This document shows, piece by piece, positions 9,139 through 20,004 of a stretch of 64,000 nt of DNA. The notes under the pieces are model-generated. The model was given only the letters and a program-made list of their open reading frames with translations, did not search any database and was not told the DNA's origin. Numbering within the stretch: the stretch's first letter is position 1; the number at the start of each line of letters is the position of its first letter. The position numbers and the translations under genes are program-made. Source of the stretch: G963555815 sp965249615 [NCBI: bacterium] (lineage in GTDB: Bacteria; UBA8248; JACPRG01); assembly GCA_965249615.1 (NCBI GenBank), contig CBDFMI010000006.1:248001-312000 (forward strand). The letters run 5' to 3'.

Positions 9139-10122
9139 TTATTGACCGAATCTAAATTTAGCCCTGATGGGCAGCTGGCGCCATTTTGCGCGGATGTCAT
9201 CCGGGAAGGGCCCAAAGGGAGAGGCGTTGCGAATGGCGGCAATACTGGCTTCATCCAGAATGGGGTGGCCCGAGCGATCCAGGACCTTGAGTTCCGCCAC
9301 TTCCCCACTTGCTATCAGGACGAACCGGACCAGGGATTGCCCTTGAATCTGCAGCCTATCCGCCTCAGAAGGATAGCGAAGCTCTCGCTGAATTTTGAGG
9401 CGAATTTTAGCGAAGTAGGTCTGAAAGAGGGGGGCTGGAGTGTCCAGGGAGAAGTCCTGCAGATCCTGCTCGCCTATGGAGGCCAGATCTGGCTGGCTCT
9501 CCTCAGGCTCCTCGCCAGAGGGGGCTTCCTCTGTGGCGTATCTTTCAATGATCTCATCGGTGGAGAGCTCCGCGAGACTCTGGGGGGGGGAGGCCTCTGA
9601 AGGGGTCGGCGGCGCCTCGGGTGAGGAGAGCGCTCGGTCCTCTTGGGTCTCGGGCACTAACCGGGCCAGGGCCGGGGGTGGGATTGCCTCGGGCAACGCC
9701 CTGGCCACGGGGTCCTCGGCCAGGGGTGTCAGGACGGGAGGTGTTCTCTCTTCATCTGGGATCTCCACATCCAGCAGGGCAATGGCCGGAGGGGCCGGTT
9801 CAAGGGGTTGCTCACTCTCGATGGAGTCCTCGGCCGAGGGCGTCAGGACAGGGGGGGCGCTCCTTTCCTCCGGGGCCGTCTTATCATCGCGGATCAGGGT
9901 GGGGGCCTCCGGGGTCTTCCTGGAGGTCAATCCAGAGAGCCCCGCCTCGTTAAAGGAGGCCTCTGCCAGGTCTGGCACGAGGACCCGGACCTGAATGGGC
10001 CTTCGTTCCTCCGGGAGCTCGCGCTCAAAGGTGACTTTTGAGAGGACGAACAAAAAAACCGGCACAAGCCCATGAAGGAGGGCCGAGATAAGTATGGAGA
10101 GATAGAGAGGCCGACTTCTCAT
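9139..10122 (-). CDS. tonB: energy transducer TonB
   Basis: A 327-residue inner-membrane protein that couples the proton motive force to outer-membrane receptors. It has one N-terminal transmembrane helix (about residues 8-27), a long Pro/Glu-rich periplasmic spacer (about 55-210) and a C-terminal TonB domain (about 225-327, with SLVRFVLIASGEVAELKV and a DEASIAAIR helix). The spacer contains a near-repeat, EERSAPPVLTPSAED and EERTPPVLTPLAED. ExbB and ExbD are not adjacent. It is the first gene of a tight group with archease and rtcB, an odd functional mix. Confidence 0.9.
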   Translation of the reverse strand: MRSRPLYLSILISALLHGLVPVFLFVLSKVTFERELPEERRPIQVRVLVPDLAEASFNEAGLSGLTSRKTPEAPTLIRDDKTAPEERSAPPVLTPSAEDSIESEQPLEPAPPAIALLDVEIPDEERTPPVLTPLAEDPVARALPEAIPPPALARLVPETQEDRALSSPEAPPTPSEASPPQSLAELSTDEIIERYATEEAPSGEEPEESQPDLASIGEQDLQDFSLDTPAPLFQTYFAKIRLKIQRELRYPSEADRLQIQGQSLVRFVLIASGEVAELKVLDRSGHPILDEASIAAIRNASPFGPFPDDIRAKWRQLPIRAKFRFGQ

Positions 10123-10286
10123 TGTGCCCCTTCTTCCCGAAAAGACAGTGCGCTAAACCCTTTACTATATAGAATATAGACCCAATCGCCCCCCTGTTCA
10201 AATTGCCGTCACTCTCCTGCGTGCCGCCCCCCGCCCATGAATGAGGCCCCCTTTCTCACCGTATTTCCACCCCGTTGTGTTGGCAT

Positions 10287-10321
10287 AAAAAAAAGCCCGC
10301 GCCCCATCCGGGGGCGCGGGC
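10287..10321 (-). terminator. rho-independent terminator of groESL
   Basis: An 11-bp perfect stem, GCCCGCGCCCC with GGGGCGCGGGC and a five-base loop, is followed on the minus strand by eight T. It lies 22 nt beyond the groEL stop. Confidence 0.92.
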
Positions 10322-10342
10322 CTCGAATTGAAGAGATCTAGC

Positions 10343-12270
<1,928 letters not shown>

Positions 12271-12381
12271 CTACGACATCCTCCTAAGATGGGTGAACCT
12301 TGCTAAGCCCACATTTTAGGGGCACTGTGTCCCGTCAAGGACTCGGTGCCCCGCAAGTGACATATAAGCTTATTCGCCATA

Positions 12382-12408
12382 TTAGCACTCTACGGCTCGG
12401 TTTGCTAG
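12382..12408. promoter_or_regulatory. CIRCE-like HrcA operator upstream of groES
   Basis: TTAGCACTC, nine bases, then GTTTGCTAG. The left arm is a perfect CIRCE half-site and the spacer is exactly nine; the right arm matches GAGTGCTAA at 6 of 9 positions. It lies about 110 bp before groES, and hrcA is in the same window. This part of the 12271-12588 gap has no gene; the rest holds the promoter of the next + strand gene. Confidence 0.75.
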
Positions 12409-12505
12409 CCCAATCTAAAATCCGCTCAAAATAAGCCGAAAAGCCCTAAAATCTGTGCTGAAATCACGACAAAAAGGTCTTTAGGTCCCACAAAACCCTG
12501 AAATG

Positions 12506-12534
12506 TTGACAGGTCCCACCTCTCCTGATAGTTT
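12506..12534 (+). promoter_or_regulatory. putative sigma-70-type promoter
   Basis: TTGACA at 12506-12511, a 17-bp spacer and TAGTTT at 12529-12534, about 55 bp before the metallo-beta-lactamase gene. The -35 is perfect and the -10 is weak. Confidence 0.45.
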
Positions 12535-12588
12535 TCAGGCTCCCCACGTTTCCTGACTCGTCTCCCCTTTGCTGCTCACGAGGGAACT

Positions 12589-13377
12589 TTGGCGGACAAG
12601 GCTCAGTTTTTCCTCCTTGGCACCTCCTCCGCCCCGCCTATGGCGAAACGGGACAACACCTCCCTCCTGGTCCGCCTGGGGGGAGAGCTTACGCTCATCG
12701 ACTGCTCAGCCAGCCCCATGCAAAAAATCCTCCGCCTCGGACTGGACCCCATGGACCTCAAGCGGGTGATCGTGACCCACGCCCACGTGGACCACGTCTA
12801 TGGGTTTCCCTCCCTTCTCCACTCCCTTTGGACGTACCGGCCCCCGCGGCGGGAGCCCCTCTCGGTCCTGGCCCCCCCTGAGAGCTGCACCCTCTTGGAG
12901 GAACTTGCCCGTCTCTTCGATTTTAGAAGGGAGGGAAAACTTCCCTTCGAGCTTCGAATAGAAGAATTAGACCTTTGGGAGAAACACCTGGCGGTGGAGG
13001 CAGAAACCTACCGGGTCACTGTCTCGCCGGTCTCTCATGGGGACGCAGAGGTTGTCGCCCTCCGGTTTGAGGACTCCTCTGGCCGTTCCCTTGCCTACTC
13101 ATCTGACACCGAGCCGTGCGAGAGTTTAGTGCACCTTGCCCTTGAGGCAGACACCCTGGTGATGGAGGCGACCCGGGCGCCGGGCGAGGACCTTCGGGGC
13201 CACTCGTCGGGGGAGGAGGCGGGAGAGATCGCGGCCCGGGCAAGGGCGAAACGGCTTATCCTGGTTCACATCGCGGCCAAGACGCCGGATGAGGAGGAAT
13301 GCCTCCTTCAGCGCGCCCAAAAAACCTTTGGGCCCGGGGTGGAGATCGGCCGGGAGATGATCCCCTATACTCTCTGA
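12589..13377 (+). CDS. MBL-fold metal-dependent hydrolase, ribonuclease Z-like
   Basis: A 262-residue metallo-beta-lactamase-fold protein. It has the opening FFLLGTSSAPP, the zinc-binding HAHVDHVYG motif (about residues 64-72), a VSHGD histidine, SSDTEP for the bridging Asp, and a late GHSSGEEAG and VHIAA pair. This order resembles RNase Z and related phosphodiesterases, but the tRNA-contacting arm is not evident, so the substrate is unknown. Start TTG 12589 follows GAGGGAAC at suitable distance. It is divergent from groES and convergent with the next hypothetical gene. Confidence 0.85.
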   Translation: MADKAQFFLLGTSSAPPMAKRDNTSLLVRLGGELTLIDCSASPMQKILRLGLDPMDLKRVIVTHAHVDHVYGFPSLLHSLWTYRPPRREPLSVLAPPESCTLLEELARLFDFRREGKLPFELRIEELDLWEKHLAVEAETYRVTVSPVSHGDAEVVALRFEDSSGRSLAYSSDTEPCESLVHLALEADTLVMEATRAPGEDLRGHSSGEEAGEIAARARAKRLILVHIAAKTPDEEECLLQRAQKTFGPGVEIGREMIPYTL

Positions 13378-13388
13378 GGGTCCTTGAT

Positions 13389-13805
13389 TTAGAGCGAGCG
13401 TGGGGAGAGGCGGCAGGTGAGGCCGGGGAGATCTTCGGCAAGTGTTTTCTTGGGCTTCACGAGAGATGTGTAGGCACTGGCGTAGCCCTTCATCACGCCC
13501 ACAACGCGGGCTACCTCTTGAAATTCTCCCTCGAGGATCTTGTGCGTGAGGCGATTTAGGGCGTCCACCCACTTCCCCAGCTTGAGATTCCCCTCCTCGC
13601 CGTCCGCTGGCTCAAAGACATAGAGGGGAAGCCCGTCGAGGGCGGCCGGAGGCCAGAAGAGCTCTTTTTTCTTCTCCTCGTCGAGACGCAAGGCCAGAAT
13701 TTCGGCTTCTCGAAAATCGCCTTGGGCGACAAGATATCCCAGACGCTCTAGAGATTTTTGCCAGGGCCTAGCGGGCAATCTCGCCCTCTCGTGGTGGTCA
13801 TTCAC
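13389..13805 (-). CDS. hypothetical protein
   Basis: A 138-residue soluble protein I do not recognise. It is rich in Leu, Glu and Lys, with probable helices at residues 14-45 (ERLGYLVAQGDFREAEILAL) and 78-115 (WVDALNRLTHKILEGEFQEV). It has no signal peptide or cysteine motif. It lies 36 nt downstream of purD on the same strand and is probably the last gene of the hrcA-grpE-purD run, ending 11 nt from the convergent MBL gene. Codon use looks like that of its neighbours, so it is likely real. Confidence 0.7.
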   Translation of the reverse strand: MNDHHERARLPARPWQKSLERLGYLVAQGDFREAEILALRLDEEKKKELFWPPAALDGLPLYVFEPADGEEGNLKLGKWVDALNRLTHKILEGEFQEVARVVGVMKGYASAYTSLVKPKKTLAEDLPGLTCRLSPRSL

Positions 13806-13841
13806 TTCAGGGCCTCGCGCTCACCCTTCCAAGACCCATTT

Positions 13842-15113
13842 TCATCCCGCTACCACTTCTCCGATATCCTTGCGGACATAGGCCCCTTCAAAGGAGATCT
13901 TTGAGACCGCCTCATAGGCAAGGGACCTGGCCGATGAAAGGTCTTTCCCAAGTGCGGTCACCCCCAGGACCCGGCCTCCCGCTGTCAGCACTCGATCACC
14001 CCTCTGGACAGTCCCGGCGTGAAAGACGACCACGTCCTCCCTCTCTGCTATTTCATCAAGACCCGAAATCTCTTTTCCCGTCTCATATTTCCCCGGGTAT
14101 CCCTGGGAGGCCATGACGACGCAGACGGCGGCCTCCTTCCTGAGACGGATCTTTCGCTCCTTCAGATTCCCCTCGGCGGTTGCCAGAAGCCAGGGCAAAA
14201 GATCTTCATCGAGGCGAAGGAGGAGGGGCTGGGTCTCCGGGTCCCCAAACCGGGCGTTGAACTCAAGAACTTTGGGGCCCTCTTCGGTGATCATGAGTCC
14301 CCCATAGAGCATCCCCTGATAAGGGGTTTTTTGTTTAGAAAGGGCCTGCGCCACCGGTCGGTGACAGGTCGAGACGATCTCTTCCACGAGTTCACCCCCC
14401 GCCCAGGGGACGGGAGAATACGCCCCCATGCCGCCCGTGTTGGGTCCTGTGTTCCCATCGCCGATGGGTTTGTAATCCTGCGCAGAACCCACGAAGACCA
14501 CCTTTGCCCCATCACAGAAGGAGAAGACGGAGAGCTCTTTCCCAAAGAGGCGTTCTTCGACGACCACTTTTTCACATGCGGTCCCAAGACTTTTTTCTTC
14601 CATGAGGCTTCGAAGCGCCTCTTCGGCTTCCTTTATGGACGAACACACCATGACGCCCTTTCCCGCGGCGAGGCCGTCGGCTTTAACGACGAGCCCTCCT
14701 GGGGGGAGTCCCCCGACATACGCGAGGGCCTCCTCCATTTTGGAAAAGGCCTGGTGCCCGGCCGTTGGGACCCCGGCCCGGTCCATCAGACCTTTTGCGA
14801 AGCTCTTTGAGCCTTCGATTTGGGCTGGCTTCCGTTTCGGCCCAAAGACGAGGAGCCCTTCGGCCTCAAAACGGTCCACCACCCCCTCCATGAGGGGAAC
14901 TTCGGGCCCCACAACGGTGAGGCCTATTCCTTCGGCGCAGGCGAAATCAAGGAGGCCTTTGGTGTCCCCGGCCGAGATCTCCAGATTGCGCCCCACGACG
15001 GCGGTGCCCGCGTTTCCGGGCGCGACGAAGACCTCGTCCACGAGGGGACTCTGGCGGATCTTCCACACGAGGGCGTGCTCTCTTCCTCCACCCCCGATGA
15101 TGAGGACTTTCAC
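13842..15113 (-). CDS. purD: phosphoribosylamine--glycine ligase
   Basis: The second step of de novo purine synthesis: ATP-dependent joining of glycine to phosphoribosylamine to give GAR. The 423-residue ATP-grasp enzyme starts MKVLIIGGGGREHALVWK and has GPEVPLMEGVVDRF, the PNTGGMGAYSPVP signature and LEFNARFGDPETQ near residue 290. Length is normal for PurD. It follows grpE by 42 nt; no other pur genes are in the window, so its presence in a heat-shock gene run is by position only. Confidence 0.97.
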   Translation of the reverse strand: MKVLIIGGGGREHALVWKIRQSPLVDEVFVAPGNAGTAVVGRNLEISAGDTKGLLDFACAEGIGLTVVGPEVPLMEGVVDRFEAEGLLVFGPKRKPAQIEGSKSFAKGLMDRAGVPTAGHQAFSKMEEALAYVGGLPPGGLVVKADGLAAGKGVMVCSSIKEAEEALRSLMEEKSLGTACEKVVVEERLFGKELSVFSFCDGAKVVFVGSAQDYKPIGDGNTGPNTGGMGAYSPVPWAGGELVEEIVSTCHRPVAQALSKQKTPYQGMLYGGLMITEEGPKVLEFNARFGDPETQPLLLRLDEDLLPWLLATAEGNLKERKIRLRKEAAVCVVMASQGYPGKYETGKEISGLDEIAEREDVVVFHAGTVQRGDRVLTAGGRVLGVTALGKDLSSARSLAYEAVSKISFEGAYVRKDIGEVVAG

Positions 15114-15155
15114 TTCGGATCTCCTCGGAGCCGACCTTGCCTGTTTAAGATCTTC

Positions 15156-15734
15156 TCACGCGGTGTTGGGGTTTTTGGCCACGACCACTCGGGCGGGCCG
15201 GACGACCCGGTCCTTCAGACAATACCCCTTTTGGGCCTCCTCGATGACCAGGCCCTCAGGGTGGTCCCCTGTCTCAACCACGCGGACCGCCTCATGACGG
15301 GAGGGGTCAAAGGGATGGTGGAGGGCCGGGATGACGGCAAGACCTTCACGCTCGAGGGCCTCTCGAAGACCCTTCAGGATGAGCTCGAGCCCCTCCCGCA
15401 GGGCCGAGGGCTCGGAATCAGAAGGCGCCTCGACGGCCCTTTCCAGGTTGTCCAGAGTGGGAAGGATCTCACGAATGAGGTGCTCCGCGGTGTGAAGGCG
15501 CTGTTCTTCCTTCTCTCGGGCCCCGCGCTTCCTAAAATTGTCGAAATCGGCCCGAAGGCGAAGGAGCTGCTCTTGGAGGGCCTCGACCTCCTTGGTCTTG
15601 GCCTCAAGAGCCAGGGCGGGGTCAGCGGGAGCGGGTTCTGTCTCCCCCGAGGGGGTCTCCTGCGGCTCAGAGACGGACCTGCCCGAAATTTCTGAGAGGG
15701 GGTTCTCCTCTTGTCCCTGATCCTCTGACTTCAT
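15156..15734 (-). CDS. grpE: nucleotide exchange factor GrpE
   Basis: GrpE releases ADP from DnaK. The 192-residue protein has an acidic, disordered N-terminus (1-45), a long coiled coil (about 45-100, containing LRLRADFDNFRKRGAREKEE) and the C-terminal beta domain ending EEAQKGYCLKDRVVRPARVVVAK, a GrpE hallmark. It lies 75 nt after hrcA on the same strand. dnaK and dnaJ do not follow; purD does instead, so the usual hrcA-grpE-dnaK-dnaJ operon is split in this genome. Confidence 0.96.
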   Translation of the reverse strand: MKSEDQGQEENPLSEISGRSVSEPQETPSGETEPAPADPALALEAKTKEVEALQEQLLRLRADFDNFRKRGAREKEEQRLHTAEHLIREILPTLDNLERAVEAPSDSEPSALREGLELILKGLREALEREGLAVIPALHHPFDPSRHEAVRVVETGDHPEGLVIEEAQKGYCLKDRVVRPARVVVAKNPNTA

Positions 15735-15809
15735 GGAGAACTCCTACGAGGACGCGCCCTTCGACCTGAAAGGAGGATTACCTTAGCTGATTCTTCAGCG
15801 AGATTCTAA

Positions 15810-16862
15810 TTAGAAGGCGCTTGCGGCGAGGAGGTGGCTGAGGGTCCGGGCGGTGTGATCCACCAAGGCCATGATCCGGGGGTACTCCATGCGTTTTGGC
15901 CCCACGACCCCAAGGGTTCCCAGGAGGGTTTCCTCATCCCCGTAGGTCCGTGCAATGAGGGCGCAATCCTCCATCGATGCGATCTCGTTTTCCGACCCGA
16001 TGAGGACCGTCATCCCTCTGGAGACCAGGCACTTGTCCAGGATAGCCATGAGCCTGCTCTTCTCCTCAAAGGTCTCAAAGAGGGCCCTCATCTTGCCGAC
16101 GTCGGTCTTAAATTCGGGCTGAGTGAAGATATGGGAGGCCCCTCCGAGGTAGATGGTGTCCTCTTCCTCCCCCTCGTCCTCGAGAAAAGCCTTCTGACTG
16201 AGTTTCAAGGCCTCGCGGTAGAGCAAGTCGAACTGCCTTTTCTGCTCTTCCATCCTGAGATAGATCTTCTGGCGGACCTGCCGGAGGCTCATCCCGGAGT
16301 ACTCTTCATTGAGATAGGTGGCCACCTTGTCCAAGTAGTCCTGGGAGAGATCCTCGTCCAGCTGGATGGCCTTGTGCTCCACCAACCCCCCTTGAGACAC
16401 CAAGACCACGAGAGCCCGAAAGGGATGTCGCTTGATGAACCGGACCTGTTTGAAGACGGTCTTGGACAAATTGGAGAGAAACACGAGGCTGGCGTGCCGG
16501 GTCATGGTCGAAAGGACCTTGGAGGTGGAGTCCATCAGCTCACCCACAGAGCGGACGCGCCTAGGATATCCCTTCCGAATCTGATCCGTGTCCGCCCTGG
16601 AGACCACGGGGAGAGGCCCCAAGCTGTTCACGTAAAAACGATAGGCTTTTTCTGTGGGAATTCGGCCTGCAGAGGTATGGGGTTGATCGAGGTACCCCAT
16701 TTCCTCCAGGTCCGCCATGACATTTCGGATGGTGGCCGGGCTCAGCTCCCGCAGATGGCTCCGGGAGAGCGTCCGCGAACCTACAGGCTCGGCCCCCTCC
16801 ACGAAACTACGGATAACCGCCATGAGGACCCGCTGATGGCGTGAAGCAAGCTGATAGGACAT
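15810..16862 (-). CDS. hrcA: heat-inducible transcription repressor HrcA
   Basis: HrcA represses groE and dnaK operons by binding CIRCE. The product has an N-terminal winged helix (about residues 5-75, with EPVGSRTLSRSHLRELSPATIRNVMADLEEMGYL interrupted here for length) followed by HTSAGRIPTEKAYRFYV, then a GAF-like domain to the end. The start ATG 16862 (MSYQLASRHQRVL) gives about 350 residues, normal for HrcA; ATG 16898 is an alternative. No CIRCE is seen in front of hrcA itself, but a degenerate copy precedes groES. Confidence 0.95.
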   Translation of the reverse strand: MSYQLASRHQRVLMAVIRSFVEGAEPVGSRTLSRSHLRELSPATIRNVMADLEEMGYLDQPHTSAGRIPTEKAYRFYVNSLGPLPVVSRADTDQIRKGYPRRVRSVGELMDSTSKVLSTMTRHASLVFLSNLSKTVFKQVRFIKRHPFRALVVLVSQGGLVEHKAIQLDEDLSQDYLDKVATYLNEEYSGMSLRQVRQKIYLRMEEQKRQFDLLYREALKLSQKAFLEDEGEEEDTIYLGGASHIFTQPEFKTDVGKMRALFETFEEKSRLMAILDKCLVSRGMTVLIGSENEIASMEDCALIARTYGDEETLLGTLGVVGPKRMEYPRIMALVDHTARTLSHLLAASAF

Positions 16863-16921
16863 GTTATCCACACTCACTGCCCTCAACCGGCTGTCCATCA
16901 CTTTGATGCTGAGAGGGGATC

Positions 16922-19040
16922 CTACCCATCCCCCCTTCCCTCGTCGAGGAGAGATTTTAAGAGGGCTCGCATCGACTCCGTGTTCCACTCGCGGCGTCCG
17001 GTCACATGCCCGAGGACTCTCCCCTCGCGGTCGATGAAGTGCGTGGTCGGCAAGCTCGCTACGCCGAACTGGGAGGCCAGTTCCTTCTGGGAATCGTGGA
17101 AGATGGGAAAGGTGAGATTCAACTCTTCTGCAACACCCCTGACGGACCCAGGGTCGTCAGCGTCGATGGCGACAGCGAGGACGGTGAAATCTTCTCCCTC
17201 GAACTGGCGGTAGAGACTCTCCAGCGAGGGCATCTGCTCCTGGCAGGGGCCGCACCAAGTGGCCCAGAAATTCAAAAGGACCTCCTTTTCCCCGAAACCC
17301 CTCCAAGGGGACCACCTGGCCTTCCAGAGTCTTTAGAGCGCCCAGGGAATTGGACTCTGGAGAGGGGACAATCCCGGCCACCTGGAAGGCGTCTTCTTTT
17401 TGAGCCCTGGAGGGCGTGGGGTTTTCTTCCCTGGAGGGTGCAAAGCCTTCTTCCTCGAGGGCCTCACACCGATGACGGGTCTCGATGGCCCTTTCCACCA
17501 GCGCCGTGTCGTTGGACTGCGCGCCCCGGTCAAAAAGGACTTCGCTCAGCTGCTTGCAGGCTTCAAAGTGATCGGGCTTGATCTCCAGTGCGCGCTCGTA
17601 GTGTGCGGTGGCCTCTTCCAGATTCTGCAGCGCTCGAAGGGTTTGGGCGAGGGCGAGCTCGTAATCAGAGCGGTTGGAGTCCAGCTCGGTGGCCCGCCTG
17701 TACTTCTCGACCGCCTGGTCAAAGAAGTCTTGTTCTTCCAGGGCGCGGCCCCACTGGTAGTTGGCGTCGGCGAAGGCCCGATTCCGGGCGACGGCTCCGG
17801 CGAAGGCCTCGGCGGCCGCGCGAAATTGCCCCTCCTTCATGAAGCTCAACCCGTCTTCGTAGAGGCCGTATGCCTGTTCCCGCTCCAGGGTGACCTCGAT
17901 CTGCTGGCCCTCCTGCTGCAACCGGAAATCCCCCGTAGCGATCTCGTAGCCCTCTTTCTCCACCCGGAGAGAGCGAAACTCGTCGTTGTACTCCTGGGGA
18001 ATTTTAAAGAGAAAGCCCCCGTCGCTCTTGGTGCGGACCCGAACGGGGGGATCCAGCGATAGGGTCACCTGGGCCCCTTCCACCGGCTGTCCCTGCTGGT
18101 CGCCGGCCACGATGACGCCCCGGAAGACGAAGGCCTCGCGGACGAGGGCGATATCTATCGGGGCCATCTTGCGCTCGAAACGGAAATCCTGTTTGAAGGT
18201 GTTAAAACCCCCCTTCCTCACCTGAAGGGTCAGGGGTTCATTCTCGGCTTCCCTGGGGATTTCCACCCGGAACCGGCCCTCCGAGAGGGAGCGAACCACG
18301 ACCCTCGGGCGGGTCTCCACCACAACCTCTGCGTCTTGGACCCCTCGGTCCGGATCGGCGGGGTCATAGATCCGCCCCTCAACAGAAAAGGCGGGGAGGA
18401 TAGGCACGAGTGCAACGTCCAGGGCCCCCAGGGTCGGCGTCAGTCGAATAGAACTTCTTGTGTAAAGTTCATATCCCTACTTTTCGGACACGCAGCGAGG
18501 CCGTGCGTCCCTCGTCCCGTCCCAGCATGGTGACGTAGAAGACCCCGTCTTCGCCCGTGGCGGTAAACCGAAGCGGTTCCAGTGTGAGCTCTATCTCGGC
18601 ACCCTGAACCGCCTGGCTCGTTTTCCCCTCCACAAAGACGTTTCCTGTCAGGACCCACTTCTTTCGGAAGGAACTGCTGTCGGCGCCTGCAGGCTGGGCG
18701 GCGCCGTAGAGCATCTGCTCATAAGCATCCTGAGAGAGAAGACCCTGTGCGTAAGCCAGGCAGAGCTGGTAGGAGATCACGTCGAAGTCCGCCCCCCTGG
18801 GCGAAACTTCTCGAATCCGCTGCCATTTGGTTTCGATGGACCCTCCAGCCCCGGCGATCCCCGCGATTCCTTCCACGTTGGCGCTGAGCGCTAGGGTCCG
18901 CCTCGCCTCAGGCGGAGGCTCCACACAGGACACCTCGTGCCCGCCTACGTCCACAGTGGTGGCGCCCCGCTGTCCGGCACAAGCGGCCAAGAAGAGCAAA
19001 AAACTATCGGTATACTTTGAACCCGTAGAGAGATCTTCAT
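16922..19040 (-). CDS. composite lipoprotein: carboxypeptidase-regulatory-like domains, TPR and TlpA-type thioredoxin; three frameshifts
   Basis: Read as one gene it gives roughly 700 residues. The start ATG 19040 follows AAGGGGGAG and gives a lipoprotein signal with LAAC at residues 18-21. Two or three carboxypeptidase-regulatory-like beta domains follow (segments such as ASLRVRKVGYEL and SLRVEKEGYEI), then about four TPR helices pairs (YGLYEDGLSFMKEGQFRAAA and onward), and finally a TlpA/ResA thioredoxin domain with the redox motif WCGPC. Frame is lost at a run of six A on the + strand (18998-19003, seven expected), at CCC (18475-18477, two expected) and at TTTT (17286-17289, three expected). 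Thioredoxin domains of this type reduce disulfides outside the cytoplasm. Confidence 0.78.
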
Positions 19041-19212
19041 GACACTCCCCCTTACTTGGAGCTACAATCGCTTAACGGTCAGGAGGTAAGAGCTCTTATT
19101 TTTCATCAATTATACGAAAAGCGCAAAAGAAACACTATCCCAATCCCCTGGGTTGGTAAACAGGCCCCATGGGAGAATAATTCCTGACACCCTATAAAAT
19201 ACCTTTTTCCCC

Positions 19213-19241
19213 TTGCACGGGCCCCAACGGGCGATTATGAG
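19213..19241 (+). promoter_or_regulatory. weak candidate promoter for the yggS operon
   Basis: TTGCAC, 17-bp spacer, TATGAG, ending 36 bp before the yggS start. Both hexamers are imperfect. Confidence 0.3.
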
Positions 19242-19277
19242 ATAAACTATCGCGTAGGATTCGGCTGGCTTTAGGAA

Positions 19278-19970
19278 ATGGGGCAGATCGCTGATAATCT
19301 GGTGAAGGTCCGGGCCCGGATCGCCGACGCCGCCCGCAGGGCCGGCCGAGGGCCGGATGAGGTCCGACTGGTCGGTGTCACGAAGACGGTCCCTGTCCCC
19401 CTCATCCTTGAAGCTTTCGAGGCGGGCGTTCAGTGGTTCGGAGAAAACCGGATCCAAGAGGCGGCGCAGAAGGCCGCCCAGCTGGACGGGGAGGGTCTTC
19501 GACCCCGGTGGCATCTGGTCGGCCATCTCCAGCGAAACAAGGTCCGCCGTGTCTTTGGGCTCTTCGAGCTCATCCACTCGGTTGACAGCCTCCCCCTCAT
19601 CGAGACCCTGGCGCGTTGCGCACAGGCCGAGGGGGCTGAGATGGACATCCTTCTCCAGGTCAATGTGGCGGGGGAGAGCGGCAAGCGCGGCTGCCGGCCT
19701 GAAGAAGTCCTGGCCCTGGCAAAAGTCCTCAGGGGTTTTCGTCATCTTCAACTGCGAGGCCTGATGACCATGCCCCCCCTTCCCAAGCGTCCGGAGGAAA
19801 GCCGCCCCTGGTTTCAAGCCCTTCGAAAGCTTCGAGACAACCTCGTCGACAAGGGTTTTAGCGAGGTCCAGGAGCTCTCGATGGGGATGACGGCTGACTT
19901 CGAGGTCGCCATTGAGGAAGGGGCCACTTGGGTTCGGGTCGGAACGGCCATCTTCGGCCCCCGGGAGTGA
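19278..19970 (+). CDS. yggS: pyridoxal phosphate homeostasis protein (YggS/PROSC family)
   Basis: A PLP-binding protein that keeps free PLP and amino-acid pools in balance. The 230 residues include VRLVGVTKTVPVPLI with the PLP lysine, WFGENRIQEAAQK, WHLVGHLQRNK and the late LSMGMTADFEVAIEEGATWVR with phosphate-binding serine and arginine. Length fits the family. It heads a + strand run, followed by proC and yggT; the yggS-proC-yggT order is widely conserved in bacteria. Confidence 0.96.
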   Translation: MGQIADNLVKVRARIADAARRAGRGPDEVRLVGVTKTVPVPLILEAFEAGVQWFGENRIQEAAQKAAQLDGEGLRPRWHLVGHLQRNKVRRVFGLFELIHSVDSLPLIETLARCAQAEGAEMDILLQVNVAGESGKRGCRPEEVLALAKVLRGFRHLQLRGLMTMPPLPKRPEESRPWFQALRKLRDNLVDKGFSEVQELSMGMTADFEVAIEEGATWVRVGTAIFGPRE

Positions 19971-20004
19971 GTCGAAATTGTCTCAGCGAAAGACAAGAGG
20001 GATA

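Noticed and set aside
13016-13572. Long open frames opposite the MBL and purine genes
   Set aside because: They are antisense shadows of G+C-rich coding sequence with Pro/Arg-rich composition.
16864-16872. A perfect TTATCCACA DnaA box
   Set aside because: It is a single copy at the hrcA start, far from dnaA and without AT-rich DNA; chance is likely.
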